Program-made: the position numbers and the translations under genes
The notes under the pieces: model-generated
The model's input: only the letters and a program-made list of their open reading frames with translations
What the model was told of the DNA's origin: nothing
Databases searched by the model: none
Shown: piece by piece, positions 27,967 to 36,877 of the stretch
Numbering within the stretch: the stretch's first letter is position 1
How the letters are laid out: each line of letters begins with the position of its first letter
Origin: Thalassomonas actiniarum
GTDB lineage: Bacteria; Pseudomonadota; Gammaproteobacteria; Enterobacterales; Alteromonadaceae
DNA: 64,000 bases
Assembly (NCBI RefSeq): GCF_000948975.2
Contig: NZ_CP059735.1
Coordinates: forward strand, 2,604,001 to 2,668,000
Direction: 5' to 3'

Positions 27967-29799
27967 TTGAACGAAGACTTGCTGAAATATTACAACCGTG
28001 AATTGGCCTTTATCCGTCATATGGGGGCCGAATTTGCCAGTAAATACCCTAAGCTGGCGGGACGGCTGCGATTAAGTGACGAGCAGGTGGAAGATCCGCA
28101 TGTCTCCAGGCTCATTGAAGCCTTCTCTTTGCTGACGGCGCAAATCCGGCAGAAATTAGACGACAGTTTTCCGGAATTAACCCAGGCGTTGCTTGGCCAG
28201 CTTTATCCGGATTACCAGGCGCCGATCCCTTCGATGACCATTATTAAAATGATCACCGAAAATGTCTCCACCACAGGCATTACCCTGCCTAAAGGCACTA
28301 AGGTGGATACCCGGGTCGAGGGCATGAAAACCTGTCATTTTCGCAGTTGTTACGACACCGAACTCTGGCCGCTGGAAGTAGAGCAAGCCAGTTTTCAAAA
28401 TGCGCCTTTTACTGCCCCTGAGCCTGTCTGGCAGCAACAACCCAAAGCGGTGATCAAGCTTTCCCTGGCCACGGAATTTGAAGAAGTGTCTATGCCCGGT
28501 TTGGGGGTCAAGCGCTTGCGTTTTTACCTTAACGGCCAGCCCCACCAGAGTTTGTTGTTATACCAGCTGTTATTCGAGCATTGTCTTGGCCTGGCCATAG
28601 TGCCGTCAGGACAAATAGAGCAGGCTAAATATCTGCAGCCAAGGCATATTAAAGCCGTGGGTTTTGATGATGAGCATAAGGTTATTCCTTACAGCCAGCG
28701 AACCTTGTCCGGCTACCGTTTATTGGTGGAGAATTTTATCTTTCCGGAAAAATTCTTATTTTTTGAACTGGATGAACTGGGCAGCTTTTGGAGCGGAATT
28801 GGAAATAAATGCGATATCTATCTTTATTTGAAACAAGGCTCTGAAGATTTGGAAAAACAGGTCGCTGCCGGTCACTTTTTACTTGGTTGTACCCCGGTGA
28901 TCAACTTATTTGAACAGGAGCTGGAACCGGTCAGGCTGGAGCCGAGTTTATATGAATATAAACTTGCCCCCAGGTATCTCGATGCCGAAGTGGCGGAAAT
29001 CATCAATATCGGTGAGGTCACGGCTTACGATCCCAAAGACAACAAGGTCAGCATCAGTCCTTTTTACGGCGAAACCCATCCCGCCTATTTAGATCAAAAC
29101 CGTATGTTCTGGCATATCAACCGCCAGGCGTCGAGCTGGGCCGGGGGCTTTGCCGAGCAGGGCACAGAGGTCTACCTGTCTTTGGTGGATCATGAATTTA
29201 AAGGTTTTACCGCCCCGGATGAATACGGCACCTGGCTATTGAGTATCAATGCGCTGTGCAGCAACCGTAACTTACCCGCCCACCTGCCGTTTGGCACCGA
29301 TGAGCCGAAAATGTTTGTCCCCTCAAGGGCCGATATTATCAAGCAGGTGAAATGCCTGTCGGCCCCGACCATGCCGGTAAGGGCGGCGCTTGATGATGCC
29401 AGCCGCTGGCAGCTGGTCAGCCATTTATCGCTGGAGCACTTTAGCGGGCCGGATGCCTTAAAGACATTAAAAGAAACATTAAAGCTTTATGACTTTAAGA
29501 GTTCGCCGGAAAATAAAACCCTGATTGAAAATATCACCAAAGTTACCATCACCAGCGCCACCGCCAGGGTGAACCAGCAAGGACGCATCAGTTTTTGCAA
29601 CGGCAGCGAGATTGAGCTGGTTTTTGCCGGGGATCATTATGGCGGCAGCGGAGTATTTTTCTTTTGTACCATACTGGACCATTTCTTTGCCCAGTATGCG
29701 GCAATCAACAGCTTTACCCGTTTAAGCGTGCGCTTTAAGGAGCAGGAAGGTATTTATCATACCTGGCCATCCCGGGCAGGCAGGAGGCCGTTGTTATGA
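27967..29799 (+). CDS. tssF: T6SS baseplate protein TssF (VasA/ImpG)
   Basis: The frame is open from an ATG at 27922, but the family normally begins (M)NEDLLKYYNRELAFIR. The TTG at 27967 gives exactly that start, and AAGGA lies 7 bp before it. I therefore prefer 27967 (about 610 residues) and keep 27922 as an alternative. Visible family segments are YYNRELAFIRHMGAEFASKYPKLAGRL, LTQALLGQLYPDYQAPIPSM and VRAALDDASRWQLVSHLSL. TssF forms the baseplate wedge with TssG and TssE. The last codons (SRAGRRPLL, stop 29799) lie in a sequence repeated 131 bp downstream. Confidence 0.93.
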   Translation: MNEDLLKYYNRELAFIRHMGAEFASKYPKLAGRLRLSDEQVEDPHVSRLIEAFSLLTAQIRQKLDDSFPELTQALLGQLYPDYQAPIPSMTIIKMITENVSTTGITLPKGTKVDTRVEGMKTCHFRSCYDTELWPLEVEQASFQNAPFTAPEPVWQQQPKAVIKLSLATEFEEVSMPGLGVKRLRFYLNGQPHQSLLLYQLLFEHCLGLAIVPSGQIEQAKYLQPRHIKAVGFDDEHKVIPYSQRTLSGYRLLVENFIFPEKFLFFELDELGSFWSGIGNKCDIYLYLKQGSEDLEKQVAAGHFLLGCTPVINLFEQELEPVRLEPSLYEYKLAPRYLDAEVAEIINIGEVTAYDPKDNKVSISPFYGETHPAYLDQNRMFWHINRQASSWAGGFAEQGTEVYLSLVDHEFKGFTAPDEYGTWLLSINALCSNRNLPAHLPFGTDEPKMFVPSRADIIKQVKCLSAPTMPVRAALDDASRWQLVSHLSLEHFSGPDALKTLKETLKLYDFKSSPENKTLIENITKVTITSATARVNQQGRISFCNGSEIELVFAGDHYGGSGVFFFCTILDHFFAQYAAINSFTRLSVRFKEQEGIYHTWPSRAGRRPLL

Positions 29800-29934
29800 G
29801 CATTCATGTCCAAAGAAGAGGAATTTTATTCAGCTTTTATATTTTGGGGATTGAATTAAAGCGTAGTAAGGTATTTACCACTATTCATTTCTGGTGGCCA
29901 AGCAGGGCAGGCAGGAGGCCGCTGTTATGAGCAT
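29765..29934. repeat. 39-bp imperfect direct repeat spanning the tssF/tssG junction
   Basis: Positions 29765-29803 and 29896-29934 agree at 35 of 39 bases, including GGGCAGGCAGGAGGCCG and TGTTATGAGCAT. Each copy holds the SD-like GGAGG, the last TssF codons and an ATGA stop/start overlap. The layout suggests that tssF and tssG once met at a single ATGA and that a 131-bp duplication plus insertion pushed them apart. The unique part (about 29804-29895) has no recognised origin. Confidence 0.85.
29796..29930 (+). CDS. 44-codon ORF coupled to tssF and tssG
   Basis: The ATG overlaps the tssF stop (ATGA, 29796-29799) and the TGA overlaps the tssG start (ATGA, 29927-29930). The product begins MSIHVQRRGILFSFYILGIE and ends WPSRAGRRPLL, the same C-terminus as TssF, because the tail comes from the duplicated 39 bp. 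It has its own GGAGG 8 bp upstream. It may act only as a translational bridge to tssG, with a meaningless peptide. It could also be a small, positively charged protein. No homologue is recognised. Confidence 0.4.
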   Translation: MSIHVQRRGILFSFYILGIELKRSKVFTTIHFWWPSRAGRRPLL

Positions 29935-30949
29935 AGATGCGTTAATTAAAGACCCCTCCGCTTTTGACTTCTACCAGGCGGTATATACCCTGCAGCGCCA
30001 GCTGGCGGGAGAAAAGCAGCAGTTCAGGAAAGTCGGCTTTGATAGTTTGCCAAAACATGAGCTGATCCGTTTTAAGTCAGAGCAGCATCTGGGTTTTCCC
30101 GGGCAGGCGATAGCGGCGATAAAACAGGCGGGCACCGACGAGCAAGATAATATCAGTGTCGATATGCTGGTTTCTTTTATGGGCTTAACCGGCCCGAGCG
30201 GGATCTTACCCCGGCATTACAGCGAGCTTATTTTGCAGCGGCTGAAATTTAAAGATACCGGTATGCGTGACTTTTACGATGTCTTTAACCACAGGCTGAT
30301 TTCCCTGTTTTACCGGGCCTGGGAAAAATATCGTTTTGCCATTAATTTCCAGAATGCGAATTGTCAGAGGGAAAATGGCAGTAAAAACAATGATAAAAGT
30401 CAATCGGATCCTTTTAGCCAGGTATTGGCCCGTTTAAGCGGCGGTGAGGGGGTCAATCAATATTATGCCGGGCTTTTCAGTAAAAAAATTCGCAGCAGCG
30501 ACGGTTTGCAGCAAATATTATCGGAATTTACCCGCGCTAAAGTGCGTATCGAACAATTTCAGGGCAAATGGCAATACCTGCCGGGCAGTGAACAAACACG
30601 CCTTGGCTCCCGTCAACAACCGGAAGGCCAGTATGCCCGTTTAGGTCTTGATGCCAGTATCGGTAGCCGGGTATGGGATATTAATTCTTCTATTGCCATC
30701 CACCTTACCCCGGAGGCGGGGCAGGCGGTGAAGGATTTTTTACCCGGTGAAAGCAGCGCCGAATTGGTAAAACAAGTGATAAAGCGTTATCTGGGCAATG
30801 CCGTTAAAGTAAAAATTTTGCTGCATATTAAACAGCGGGATGTGCCGCCGGTGCAGTTATCGGGGGCCGGTGTGCCTCTGGGTATGGGCTGTGGTTTATT
30901 GAGCCGTGCGGAAAAAGAAAACAAGCCTTGTACCTTATCCCTGTCCTGA
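29927..30949 (+). CDS. tssG: T6SS baseplate protein TssG (VasB/ImpH)
   Basis: The start at 29927 is preferred over an upstream in-frame start at 29894: it has GGAGG 8 bp upstream, and the product then begins MSIDALIKDPSAFDFYQAVY, as in TssG proteins. The 340-residue sequence shows FRSEQHLGFPG-type strand (FKSEQHLGFPGQ), FMGLTGPSGILPRHYSELIL and DFYDVFNHRLISLFYRAWEKYR, the family hallmarks. It forms the baseplate wedge with TssF. A 44-codon ORF now separates it from tssF. Confidence 0.94.
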   Translation: MSIDALIKDPSAFDFYQAVYTLQRQLAGEKQQFRKVGFDSLPKHELIRFKSEQHLGFPGQAIAAIKQAGTDEQDNISVDMLVSFMGLTGPSGILPRHYSELILQRLKFKDTGMRDFYDVFNHRLISLFYRAWEKYRFAINFQNANCQRENGSKNNDKSQSDPFSQVLARLSGGEGVNQYYAGLFSKKIRSSDGLQQILSEFTRAKVRIEQFQGKWQYLPGSEQTRLGSRQQPEGQYARLGLDASIGSRVWDINSSIAIHLTPEAGQAVKDFLPGESSAELVKQVIKRYLGNAVKVKILLHIKQRDVPPVQLSGAGVPLGMGCGLLSRAEKENKPCTLSLS

Positions 30950-31004
30950 CAGGCAGGGTAGGGAAAACAAAGCTTTTTGATAATAAATTAAAGGACTAAT
31001 ACTT

Positions 31005-33623
31005 ATGTCAGCCATGACCTTGAATAAACTGGTGGAGAAACTCAACCCCGTATGCCGCCAATCGCTGGAAGCTGCGGCGGGCATTTGCCATAGCCGCAGT
31101 CAGTTTACGGTGGAAATGGAGCATTGGCTGCTGGCCATGCTGGAGCAGGATGCCGGTGATTTAAGCTTGATCCTGGCAAGTTTTTCGGTGGAAAAAGAGC
31201 GCTTGCTGGGGCAGTTACGCCAGGGACTGGAAAAGCTGAAAACCGGTAACAGTGCCGCGCCGAGTTTATCCCCGCATATCGTTAATTTGCTGCGCCAGAC
31301 CTGGCTTAATACCAGCATAGAATTTAGCGATGGGCGGATCCGCTCTGCTTATGTGATTTATACCTTGCTCAACGATGACAGCTTAACGGCGCTAATTTCC
31401 CGCTCCGGTGGAGAACTCACTAATATTGACCCGGCGCAGCTATTACATGCCTGGCCACAGTTAGCCGCCAAATCTGACGAGTCGGGCTTTTCTGCTCAGG
31501 GCGGTGCACCGTTAGCGCAGCAAGAAAATACCGGCCCGGGCGGTTCACACAATACCCCGGGATTAAATCAGTTCACCCAAGATCTTACCGCGCAGGCCAA
31601 AGCGGGGAAAGTCGATCCTATCCTGGGGCGGGATAATGAAATTCGTCAGATGGTGGATATCCTGACCCGGCGCCGTCAGAACAACCCGATTTTAACCGGT
31701 GAAGCCGGGGTCGGTAAAACTGCGGTGGTAGAAGGTTTAGCGTTAAAAATTGCCGAGCAGGATGTACCGGATGCCTTAAAAGATGTCAGTATCCGGGTGC
31801 TGGACTTGGCACTGTTACAGGCCGGTGCCGGCATGAAGGGGGAATTTGAGAACAGGCTTAAGTCGCTTATCAGTGAGGTCAAAGCCTCGCCGATACCGAT
31901 TATTTTATTTATCGACGAAGCCCATACCATGATCGGCAGCGGCGGAGCGGCGGGACAAAACGATGCCGCCAACTTATTAAAGCCTGCCTTGGCCAGGGGG
32001 GAATTACGCACGATTGCCGCGACGACCTGGGCGGAATATAAAAAATATTTTGAAAAAGATGCCGCCCTTAGCCGTCGTTTCCAGGTAGTAAAAATTGAAG
32101 AGCCGAGTGAAGCAGCCGCTGTGGTGATGATGCGCGGCTTGTTGCCGGTGATGGAAAATCATCATCAGATTTTTATTACCGATAAAGCCCTTAATGCCGC
32201 GGTGAGTTTATCGCACCGGTATATCAGCGGCCGGCAGTTACCGGACAAGGCGGTGAGTTTACTTGATACCGCCTGTGCCCGGGTGGCCATGAGCCAGGCA
32301 TCGACCCCGGGGCCCATTGAAAACCTGCAACGCAAAACCCAGCAACTGGAAACACAAATCAGTTTACTCAACAGAGAAGCGAAAACAGGCGTTGATCATA
32401 AGCAAGCCATCACCGGGCTGGAGCTGGAACTTAACAATGCCCGGGAGGAGTTAAGCTCGCTCACATCACTTTGGCAAAGCGAGCGGGATCTGGTGGCAAA
32501 AATTACCAGTCTGACCCTGGAATTACAGGATGAAAATAAAAATACGCCGGCCTTAGTGACCGAGCTTAATCAGTTAAAAGCGACCCTGGCAGAAAACAAG
32601 CAGCCCATGGTGTTTTATCAAGTAGATGAACAGCTGGTGGCGGAAGTGATTGCCGACTGGACCGGTATTCCTGTCGGGAAAATGCAGCACGATGAAATTG
32701 CCACCATTTTAGCCTTACAGCAAAACCTGGCCGGGCGCATTGTCGGGCAAGACCATGCCCTGGCGCTGATTGCGAAAACGGTACAAACCTCGCGCGCCCA
32801 GCTCGGGGATGAAAAGCGTCCCAACGGCGTGTTTCTGCTCAGCGGCCCGAGCGGGGTCGGTAAAACAGAAACAGCCCTGGCCCTGGCGGAGCAGGTTTAC
32901 GGCAGTGAAGATAACGTGACCGTGATCAATATGTCGGAATTTAAGGAAGAGCATAAGGTTTCCCTGCTGCTGGGCTCACCTCCGGGTTATGTCGGTTACG
33001 GCGAAGGCGGGGTGTTAACCGAAGCGGTGCGCCGTAAGCCCTATAGCGTGATTTTGCTCGATGAAATGGAAAAATCCCACCCCGGGGTGCAGGATATTTT
33101 CTATCAGGTGTTCGATAAAGGCACCATTAAAGACGGTGAAGGCCGGGATATTGATTTTAAAAACACCATTATCATTATGACCTCAAATGTCGGCACAGAA
33201 ACCACCATGGAGTTATTTGCCGATGAAAATACCGCACCTTCACCCACAGGGCTGGCGAAGGCGATACAGGATGACTTGCTCGGGCACTTTAAACCGGCGT
33301 TTTTAGGCCGGGTAAATGTTATCCCTTATATTCCGCTAAGTCGTGACATGCTCACCGACATTACTGAACTGCAGCTGGCGCGGGTTGCACAGCGCTTGGA
33401 AATACATTACCAGGCCAAGTTTGAATACAGCCATCAGGTGGTGGAGAAAATTGTCGGCATGTGCCGGGATTCCGGCTCGGGTGCGCGTAATATTCATAAT
33501 ATTTTGCAAAATACCCTGCTGCCAGAGTTGTCGGTAAGAATACTGGAAAAAATGACTGGCAATGAAGTCACAACTGCGGTGAAGGTGAATATTAAGGGCG
33601 GGGAATTTAATTATAAGTTATAA
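31005..33623 (+). CDS. tssH: T6SS AAA+ ATPase ClpV/TssH
   Basis: The 872-residue ClpB-family protein has an N-terminal double Clp-N domain (residues 1-160), AAA1 with GEAGVGKT (232-239) and FIDEAHTMIG, a coiled-coil middle domain (about 430-540), and AAA2 with GPSGVGKTE (about 613-621) and LLDEMEKSHPGVQD. Both Walker A and B motifs are intact. It disassembles contracted TssBC sheath for reuse. The N-terminal sequence is of the T6SS ClpV class (MTLNKLVEKLNPVCRQSLEAA), unlike housekeeping ClpB. It closes the tssA-H block. Confidence 0.96.
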   Translation: MSAMTLNKLVEKLNPVCRQSLEAAAGICHSRSQFTVEMEHWLLAMLEQDAGDLSLILASFSVEKERLLGQLRQGLEKLKTGNSAAPSLSPHIVNLLRQTWLNTSIEFSDGRIRSAYVIYTLLNDDSLTALISRSGGELTNIDPAQLLHAWPQLAAKSDESGFSAQGGAPLAQQENTGPGGSHNTPGLNQFTQDLTAQAKAGKVDPILGRDNEIRQMVDILTRRRQNNPILTGEAGVGKTAVVEGLALKIAEQDVPDALKDVSIRVLDLALLQAGAGMKGEFENRLKSLISEVKASPIPIILFIDEAHTMIGSGGAAGQNDAANLLKPALARGELRTIAATTWAEYKKYFEKDAALSRRFQVVKIEEPSEAAAVVMMRGLLPVMENHHQIFITDKALNAAVSLSHRYISGRQLPDKAVSLLDTACARVAMSQASTPGPIENLQRKTQQLETQISLLNREAKTGVDHKQAITGLELELNNAREELSSLTSLWQSERDLVAKITSLTLELQDENKNTPALVTELNQLKATLAENKQPMVFYQVDEQLVAEVIADWTGIPVGKMQHDEIATILALQQNLAGRIVGQDHALALIAKTVQTSRAQLGDEKRPNGVFLLSGPSGVGKTETALALAEQVYGSEDNVTVINMSEFKEEHKVSLLLGSPPGYVGYGEGGVLTEAVRRKPYSVILLDEMEKSHPGVQDIFYQVFDKGTIKDGEGRDIDFKNTIIIMTSNVGTETTMELFADENTAPSPTGLAKAIQDDLLGHFKPAFLGRVNVIPYIPLSRDMLTDITELQLARVAQRLEIHYQAKFEYSHQVVEKIVGMCRDSGSGARNIHNILQNTLLPELSVRILEKMTGNEVTTAVKVNIKGGEFNYKL

Positions 33624-34014
33624 GGAAGTAAGTGCCAGATTCTATAGCTGTGCCGTGGGATCTAGCATTAACTGACATACCCGGGAGCTAAACGGGAAAA
33701 CAGTATCAAGGCATGCTGGAGATTGCTTTGTCTGCGGTATTGGCGTTAACCGGACTTGTCGATACTACTTTAGTATAATTTCATTATATTCAAGTAGTAA
33801 TGTTAACGGCCTTAGGCTAATTTTGATGGGTTTAAGCCGGTTAACTTTTTGCCTGGCCACTTTTTTGAAGCGAAAAAGAATACTTATCTACACGTTGGAA
33901 GTTTGCAGTAAGCGGGAATAAGGAAATTAAGTTCACATTGAACGGGTTTGAAGTACTTCAAACTTAACTTAGCTTATCCGTAAAGGATAAAAACATGCAA
34001 AAGGAGCATTGAAC
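33624..34014. other. 391-bp region upstream of hcp with a hairpin
   Basis: The region holds an imperfect 16-bp stem (33764-33779 with 33783-33798, 14 of 16 paired, loop TTC) that covers a TATAAT (33774-33779). No -35 at a normal distance was found. A sigma-54-like TGGCCAC-N4-TTGA (33854-33868) has the right spacing but lacks the -12 GC. A five-codon leader ORF ends 2 bp before hcp. The hcp promoter is expected here. Confidence 0.5.
33995..34012 (+). CDS. Five-codon leader ORF before hcp
   Basis: ATG CAA AAG GAG CAT TGA encodes MQKEH. It has its own AAAGGA (33982-33987, 7 nt before the ATG), and its codons contain the hcp Shine-Dalgarno AAGGAG. The stop is 2 nt before the hcp ATG. The ATGCAA of the leader is repeated at the hcp start, so it may have arisen by a small duplication. 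Translation of the leader could deliver ribosomes to hcp, or it may be chance. Confidence 0.25.
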   Translation: MQKEH

Positions 34015-34494
34015 ATGCAAGCAAATACCTATCTGGACTATGAAGGAATAAAAGGCGAAGCCACGGCTGAAGGTTATAAGGATTTGATCACCATTAAGTC
34101 TGTTGACTGGAATGTTACCCGTGAACTCTCCGCCCATACAGGTACCGCACAAGACCGTGAAGCCAGCGCCACCCGTTTGGGTGATGTGGTGATCACTAAG
34201 TTGCAAGACAGCGCCTCTCCTGACTTGTTCAAGGAAGCCACTATAGGTAAAGGCAAAAAAGCGGTTTTTCATATCACCAAACAAGGAGATAAAATCGAAG
34301 AAATCATGAAAATCGAACTCACCGATGCCATGATTTCCAACTACAGTGTGTCGATTCAGGCAGACAGACCCACCGAAAGCATCACCATCAGCTACACCGA
34401 AATGATGATGACGGTTACGCCGACAGACGATAAAAACAATGTCACTGCGCCGCTGGTTTATGGCTACAGTGGTGTTAAAGGTCAGCAAATGTAA
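34015..34494 (+). CDS. hcp: T6SS inner-tube protein Hcp (TssD)
   Basis: The 159-residue protein starts MQANTYLDYEGIKGEATAEG and has the Hcp1 fold signature: LGDVVITKLQDSASPDLFKEA, a charged beta-strand core, and the C-terminal ISYTEMMMTV. The ATG at 34015 has AAGGAG at 34001-34006. Hcp hexamers stack into the tube that is ejected with VgrG. A terminator-like hairpin between hcp and vgrG (34512-34550) would let hcp be made in excess. Confidence 0.96.
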   Translation: MQANTYLDYEGIKGEATAEGYKDLITIKSVDWNVTRELSAHTGTAQDREASATRLGDVVITKLQDSASPDLFKEATIGKGKKAVFHITKQGDKIEEIMKIELTDAMISNYSVSIQADRPTESITISYTEMMMTVTPTDDKNNVTAPLVYGYSGVKGQQM

Positions 34495-34511
34495 GTTTTA
34501 TACTGCTGACG

Positions 34512-34550
34512 GCCCCGGGGCTTTCTCCCTAAAAAGTTTCCGGGGCTTTT
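34512..34550 (+). terminator. Rho-independent terminator or attenuator between hcp and vgrG
   Basis: GCCCCGG (34512-34518) pairs with CCGGGGC (34540-34546), followed by TTTT. The loop is long (21 nt). It lies 17 bp after hcp. It should be leaky, because vgrG has no other obvious promoter. Confidence 0.7.
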
Positions 34551-34584
34551 CCTTTGATGTTGGCTACAGGTATAGAGGCAAGGA

Positions 34585-36420
34585 ATGCAAAAGGCTACGC
34601 AAGAAAACAATGTCATCAGTATCGACACTCCTTTGGGTAAGGATGTACTTTACTTAACCCGGTTTGCGGCTGAGGAAAGCATGTCGCATCCCTTTAGCTA
34701 TCAGGTCATGATGTTTACCGTAGGTACTAAGATAGCGCTAAAAGATCTGGTGGGAAAAAAGGTCTGTATATCGCTGAGAAATGCCGAAGGCAGCGGGGAT
34801 ATGCGCTATTTTCACGGTGTTGTCTCTCATTTGGAATCTTTGGGCATGCGTACCTCAGATAGCGAGGTGGCACAGGATTATATCGATTATCGTGCTGTGG
34901 TGGTGCCAAGCGTGTCTTTGATGGTCAAACGCAGCAACTGCCGCATTTATCAAAACCTTTCGGTACAGGAGATTGTTGCCGATTTATTCGGGCAGCACCA
35001 GGTGGATTTTAGCGATAAAACCACTAAAACCTACCCAAAATACGATTACTGTGTGCAATATCATGAAAGCGATTTTGACTTTATCAGCCGTTTATTGCAG
35101 CAAGAAGGCATTTTTTATTTTTTCGATCACAGCGACAGCGAGCATACCCTGGTATTGGCGGACGATATCACCGCCTATAAAAAATGCGCAGAAGATAAGG
35201 TCAGGTGTTTCTCCGGCCATCTGGCCCAGCCCCATATCGGCCATTGGCAGGGGGGCCTTGGCATGGTCAGCGGTGGCTATGCGCAAAAAGGTTATGACTT
35301 TGAGCAGCCGGAACTCTTTCCCGCCGGTAACAAACTCGATGCCAGTCTGCCGTCACAACAAAATTATGAAGTTTATGAATATCTTGGCGAATCAGAGTTT
35401 AATAAAAGGCCGCAGCCCTCTGCCAATGTCCGCCTGGAAGCGCTGCAAAAAGACATGCACCAGGCCGTCGGGCAGGGGGATTGCCGCAGCTTTGCTGTCG
35501 GCAAGTTCTTTACCTTTGCCGATCATGAAGATGCCCGTTATAAAGGTAAAAGTTATCTGCTGACCCGGATGCGGGTCAATGCCACCCAGCCGAACCAGTC
35601 GGGTGCCAACCAAAGCAGCGCCATCGCGGTATACAGCAACGACTTTGACTGCGTGCCCAAAGACACTCCCTACCGGCCATCATTGAAATTTACCAAGCCG
35701 GTGATAAGCGGCGTGCAAACGGCGGTGGTGACCGGCGATGCCGGTGACGAGCAGCATATCGATAAATATGGCCGGGTTAAGGTACAGTTTCACTGGGACC
35801 GGGAAGGTAAATTTAACGGCGAAAGCTCTTGCTGGATTCGCGTGGCGCAAAACTGGGCGGGTAATAAATGGGGCGCATTTTTCTTTCCCCGGGTCGGCCA
35901 GGAAGTGCTGGTGGACTTTATCAACGGCGACCCCGACCAGCCAATTATCAGCGGTGCTGTCTATAACGCTGATTTAATGCCTCCTTATGCCTTACCGGCC
36001 AAAAAAACCCAGAGCGGCATTAAAAGCCACAGCACCAAGCAGGGCGGGGTGGATAATTTTAACGAAGTGCGTTTTGAAGATGACAAAGGCAAAGAGTTGC
36101 TGTTTTTCCAGGCGGAAAAAGACCATGAACTAAAGGTAAAAAATGATCAAAAAGACAGTATCGGCAATAACAGGATCACGGAGGTCGTCAGCGACAATAA
36201 CTTAAAAGTCGGTAAAAACAGGCTCAGTGAAATAGGCGAGGACGATACTTTACATGTGGGTAAAGTACTCAATATCGAGGCCGGCAGTGAAATAATCTTT
36301 AAAACCGGCAGCGCCTCCATCACCATGAACAGCGGCGGCAGCATAGAGATCAAAGGCACAGATGTGAAAGTCAACGGCACAGTCATTACCTTAAAAGCTG
36401 CGCAGATCAAGTTGAACTAA
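34585..36420 (+). CDS. vgrG: T6SS spike protein VgrG (TssI)
   Basis: This 611-residue protein has a gp27-like head (about residues 15-370: FHGVVSHLESLG, YDYCVQYHESDFDFISRLLQQEGIFYFF), then the gp5 OB-fold with DKYGRVKVQFHWDREGKFN, SCWIRVAQNWAGNKWG and GQEVLVDFINGDPDQPIISG. A beta-helix tail follows, with the repeated short VGKNRLSEIGEDDTLHVGK pattern up to KLN. It has no C-terminal toxin extension, so it carries separate cargo. The genes behind it, up to the PAAR protein, are the natural cargo candidates. Confidence 0.96.
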   Translation: MQKATQENNVISIDTPLGKDVLYLTRFAAEESMSHPFSYQVMMFTVGTKIALKDLVGKKVCISLRNAEGSGDMRYFHGVVSHLESLGMRTSDSEVAQDYIDYRAVVVPSVSLMVKRSNCRIYQNLSVQEIVADLFGQHQVDFSDKTTKTYPKYDYCVQYHESDFDFISRLLQQEGIFYFFDHSDSEHTLVLADDITAYKKCAEDKVRCFSGHLAQPHIGHWQGGLGMVSGGYAQKGYDFEQPELFPAGNKLDASLPSQQNYEVYEYLGESEFNKRPQPSANVRLEALQKDMHQAVGQGDCRSFAVGKFFTFADHEDARYKGKSYLLTRMRVNATQPNQSGANQSSAIAVYSNDFDCVPKDTPYRPSLKFTKPVISGVQTAVVTGDAGDEQHIDKYGRVKVQFHWDREGKFNGESSCWIRVAQNWAGNKWGAFFFPRVGQEVLVDFINGDPDQPIISGAVYNADLMPPYALPAKKTQSGIKSHSTKQGGVDNFNEVRFEDDKGKELLFFQAEKDHELKVKNDQKDSIGNNRITEVVSDNNLKVGKNRLSEIGEDDTLHVGKVLNIEAGSEIIFKTGSASITMNSGGSIEIKGTDVKVNGTVITLKAAQIKLN

Positions 36421-36457
36421 CAGGTGGTTTCAAGGATGGAACAAGGAATGGCATTAA

Positions 36458-36832
36458 ATGGACCTGCTTAAATATCCCGGCGTCGGCCGCAGCGGGCATT
36501 TTTGCAAAGGGCATTATCTTTATTGCAACTTCGGTTATCAGTACCTGGCCTGTAAAGCCGCAGATAAACCGGACGATCCGCTGTTGGGGTTACCTATGAT
36601 GCAATGTTACGCCGACAAATATTATGCCCGGCAGTTTTTAATGACCCTGCATCAATGGAAAAACCCCTTGGATATTATCAGCCGCTTGATGTCTTATCTG
36701 CTCGGAGATGAGCAAAGCCTGTCGCGTTTTAGCGAAGCACAGGCAATAAGGTACCTGGTGGATAGCTTGCTTAATCGCGACTTGCTGGTTTTTGAAATGG
36801 ACGAGCCGAGAATGACTTATAGCGGTCATTGA
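36458..36832 (+). CDS. Unknown protein behind VgrG; N-terminal half of an apparently split cargo gene
   Basis: The product has 124 residues, starts MDLLKYPGVGRSGHFCKGHY and has no domain I recognise. It is aromatic and Cys-rich at the start and helical later (KNPLDIISRLMSYLLGDEQ). Its TGA (36830-36832) is followed in the same frame, without another stop, by a serine-rich linker and the 329-codon ORF at 36878. The two together would make a single protein of about 468 residues. The position directly after vgrG fits an effector or an effector-loading domain. This piece could be a separate adaptor, or the fragment left by a nonsense mutation. Confidence 0.65.
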   Translation: MDLLKYPGVGRSGHFCKGHYLYCNFGYQYLACKAADKPDDPLLGLPMMQCYADKYYARQFLMTLHQWKNPLDIISRLMSYLLGDEQSLSRFSEAQAIRYLVDSLLNRDLLVFEMDEPRMTYSGH

Positions 36833-36877
36833 GGCAAGGAATCATCGTCATCAAGTAGCGCAAAAAATAACAATCTG

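Noticed and set aside
33854-33868. Sigma-54-like promoter (TGGCCAC-N4-TTGA) upstream of hcp
   Set aside because: Spacing between GG and the second element is right, but the essential -12 GC reads GA, and no sigma-54 activator is encoded in the cluster.
36830-36870. Selenocysteine codon at the TGA in the putative effector
   Set aside because: No stable hairpin with the features of a bacterial SECIS is visible right after the TGA; the following bases encode a serine-rich linker.
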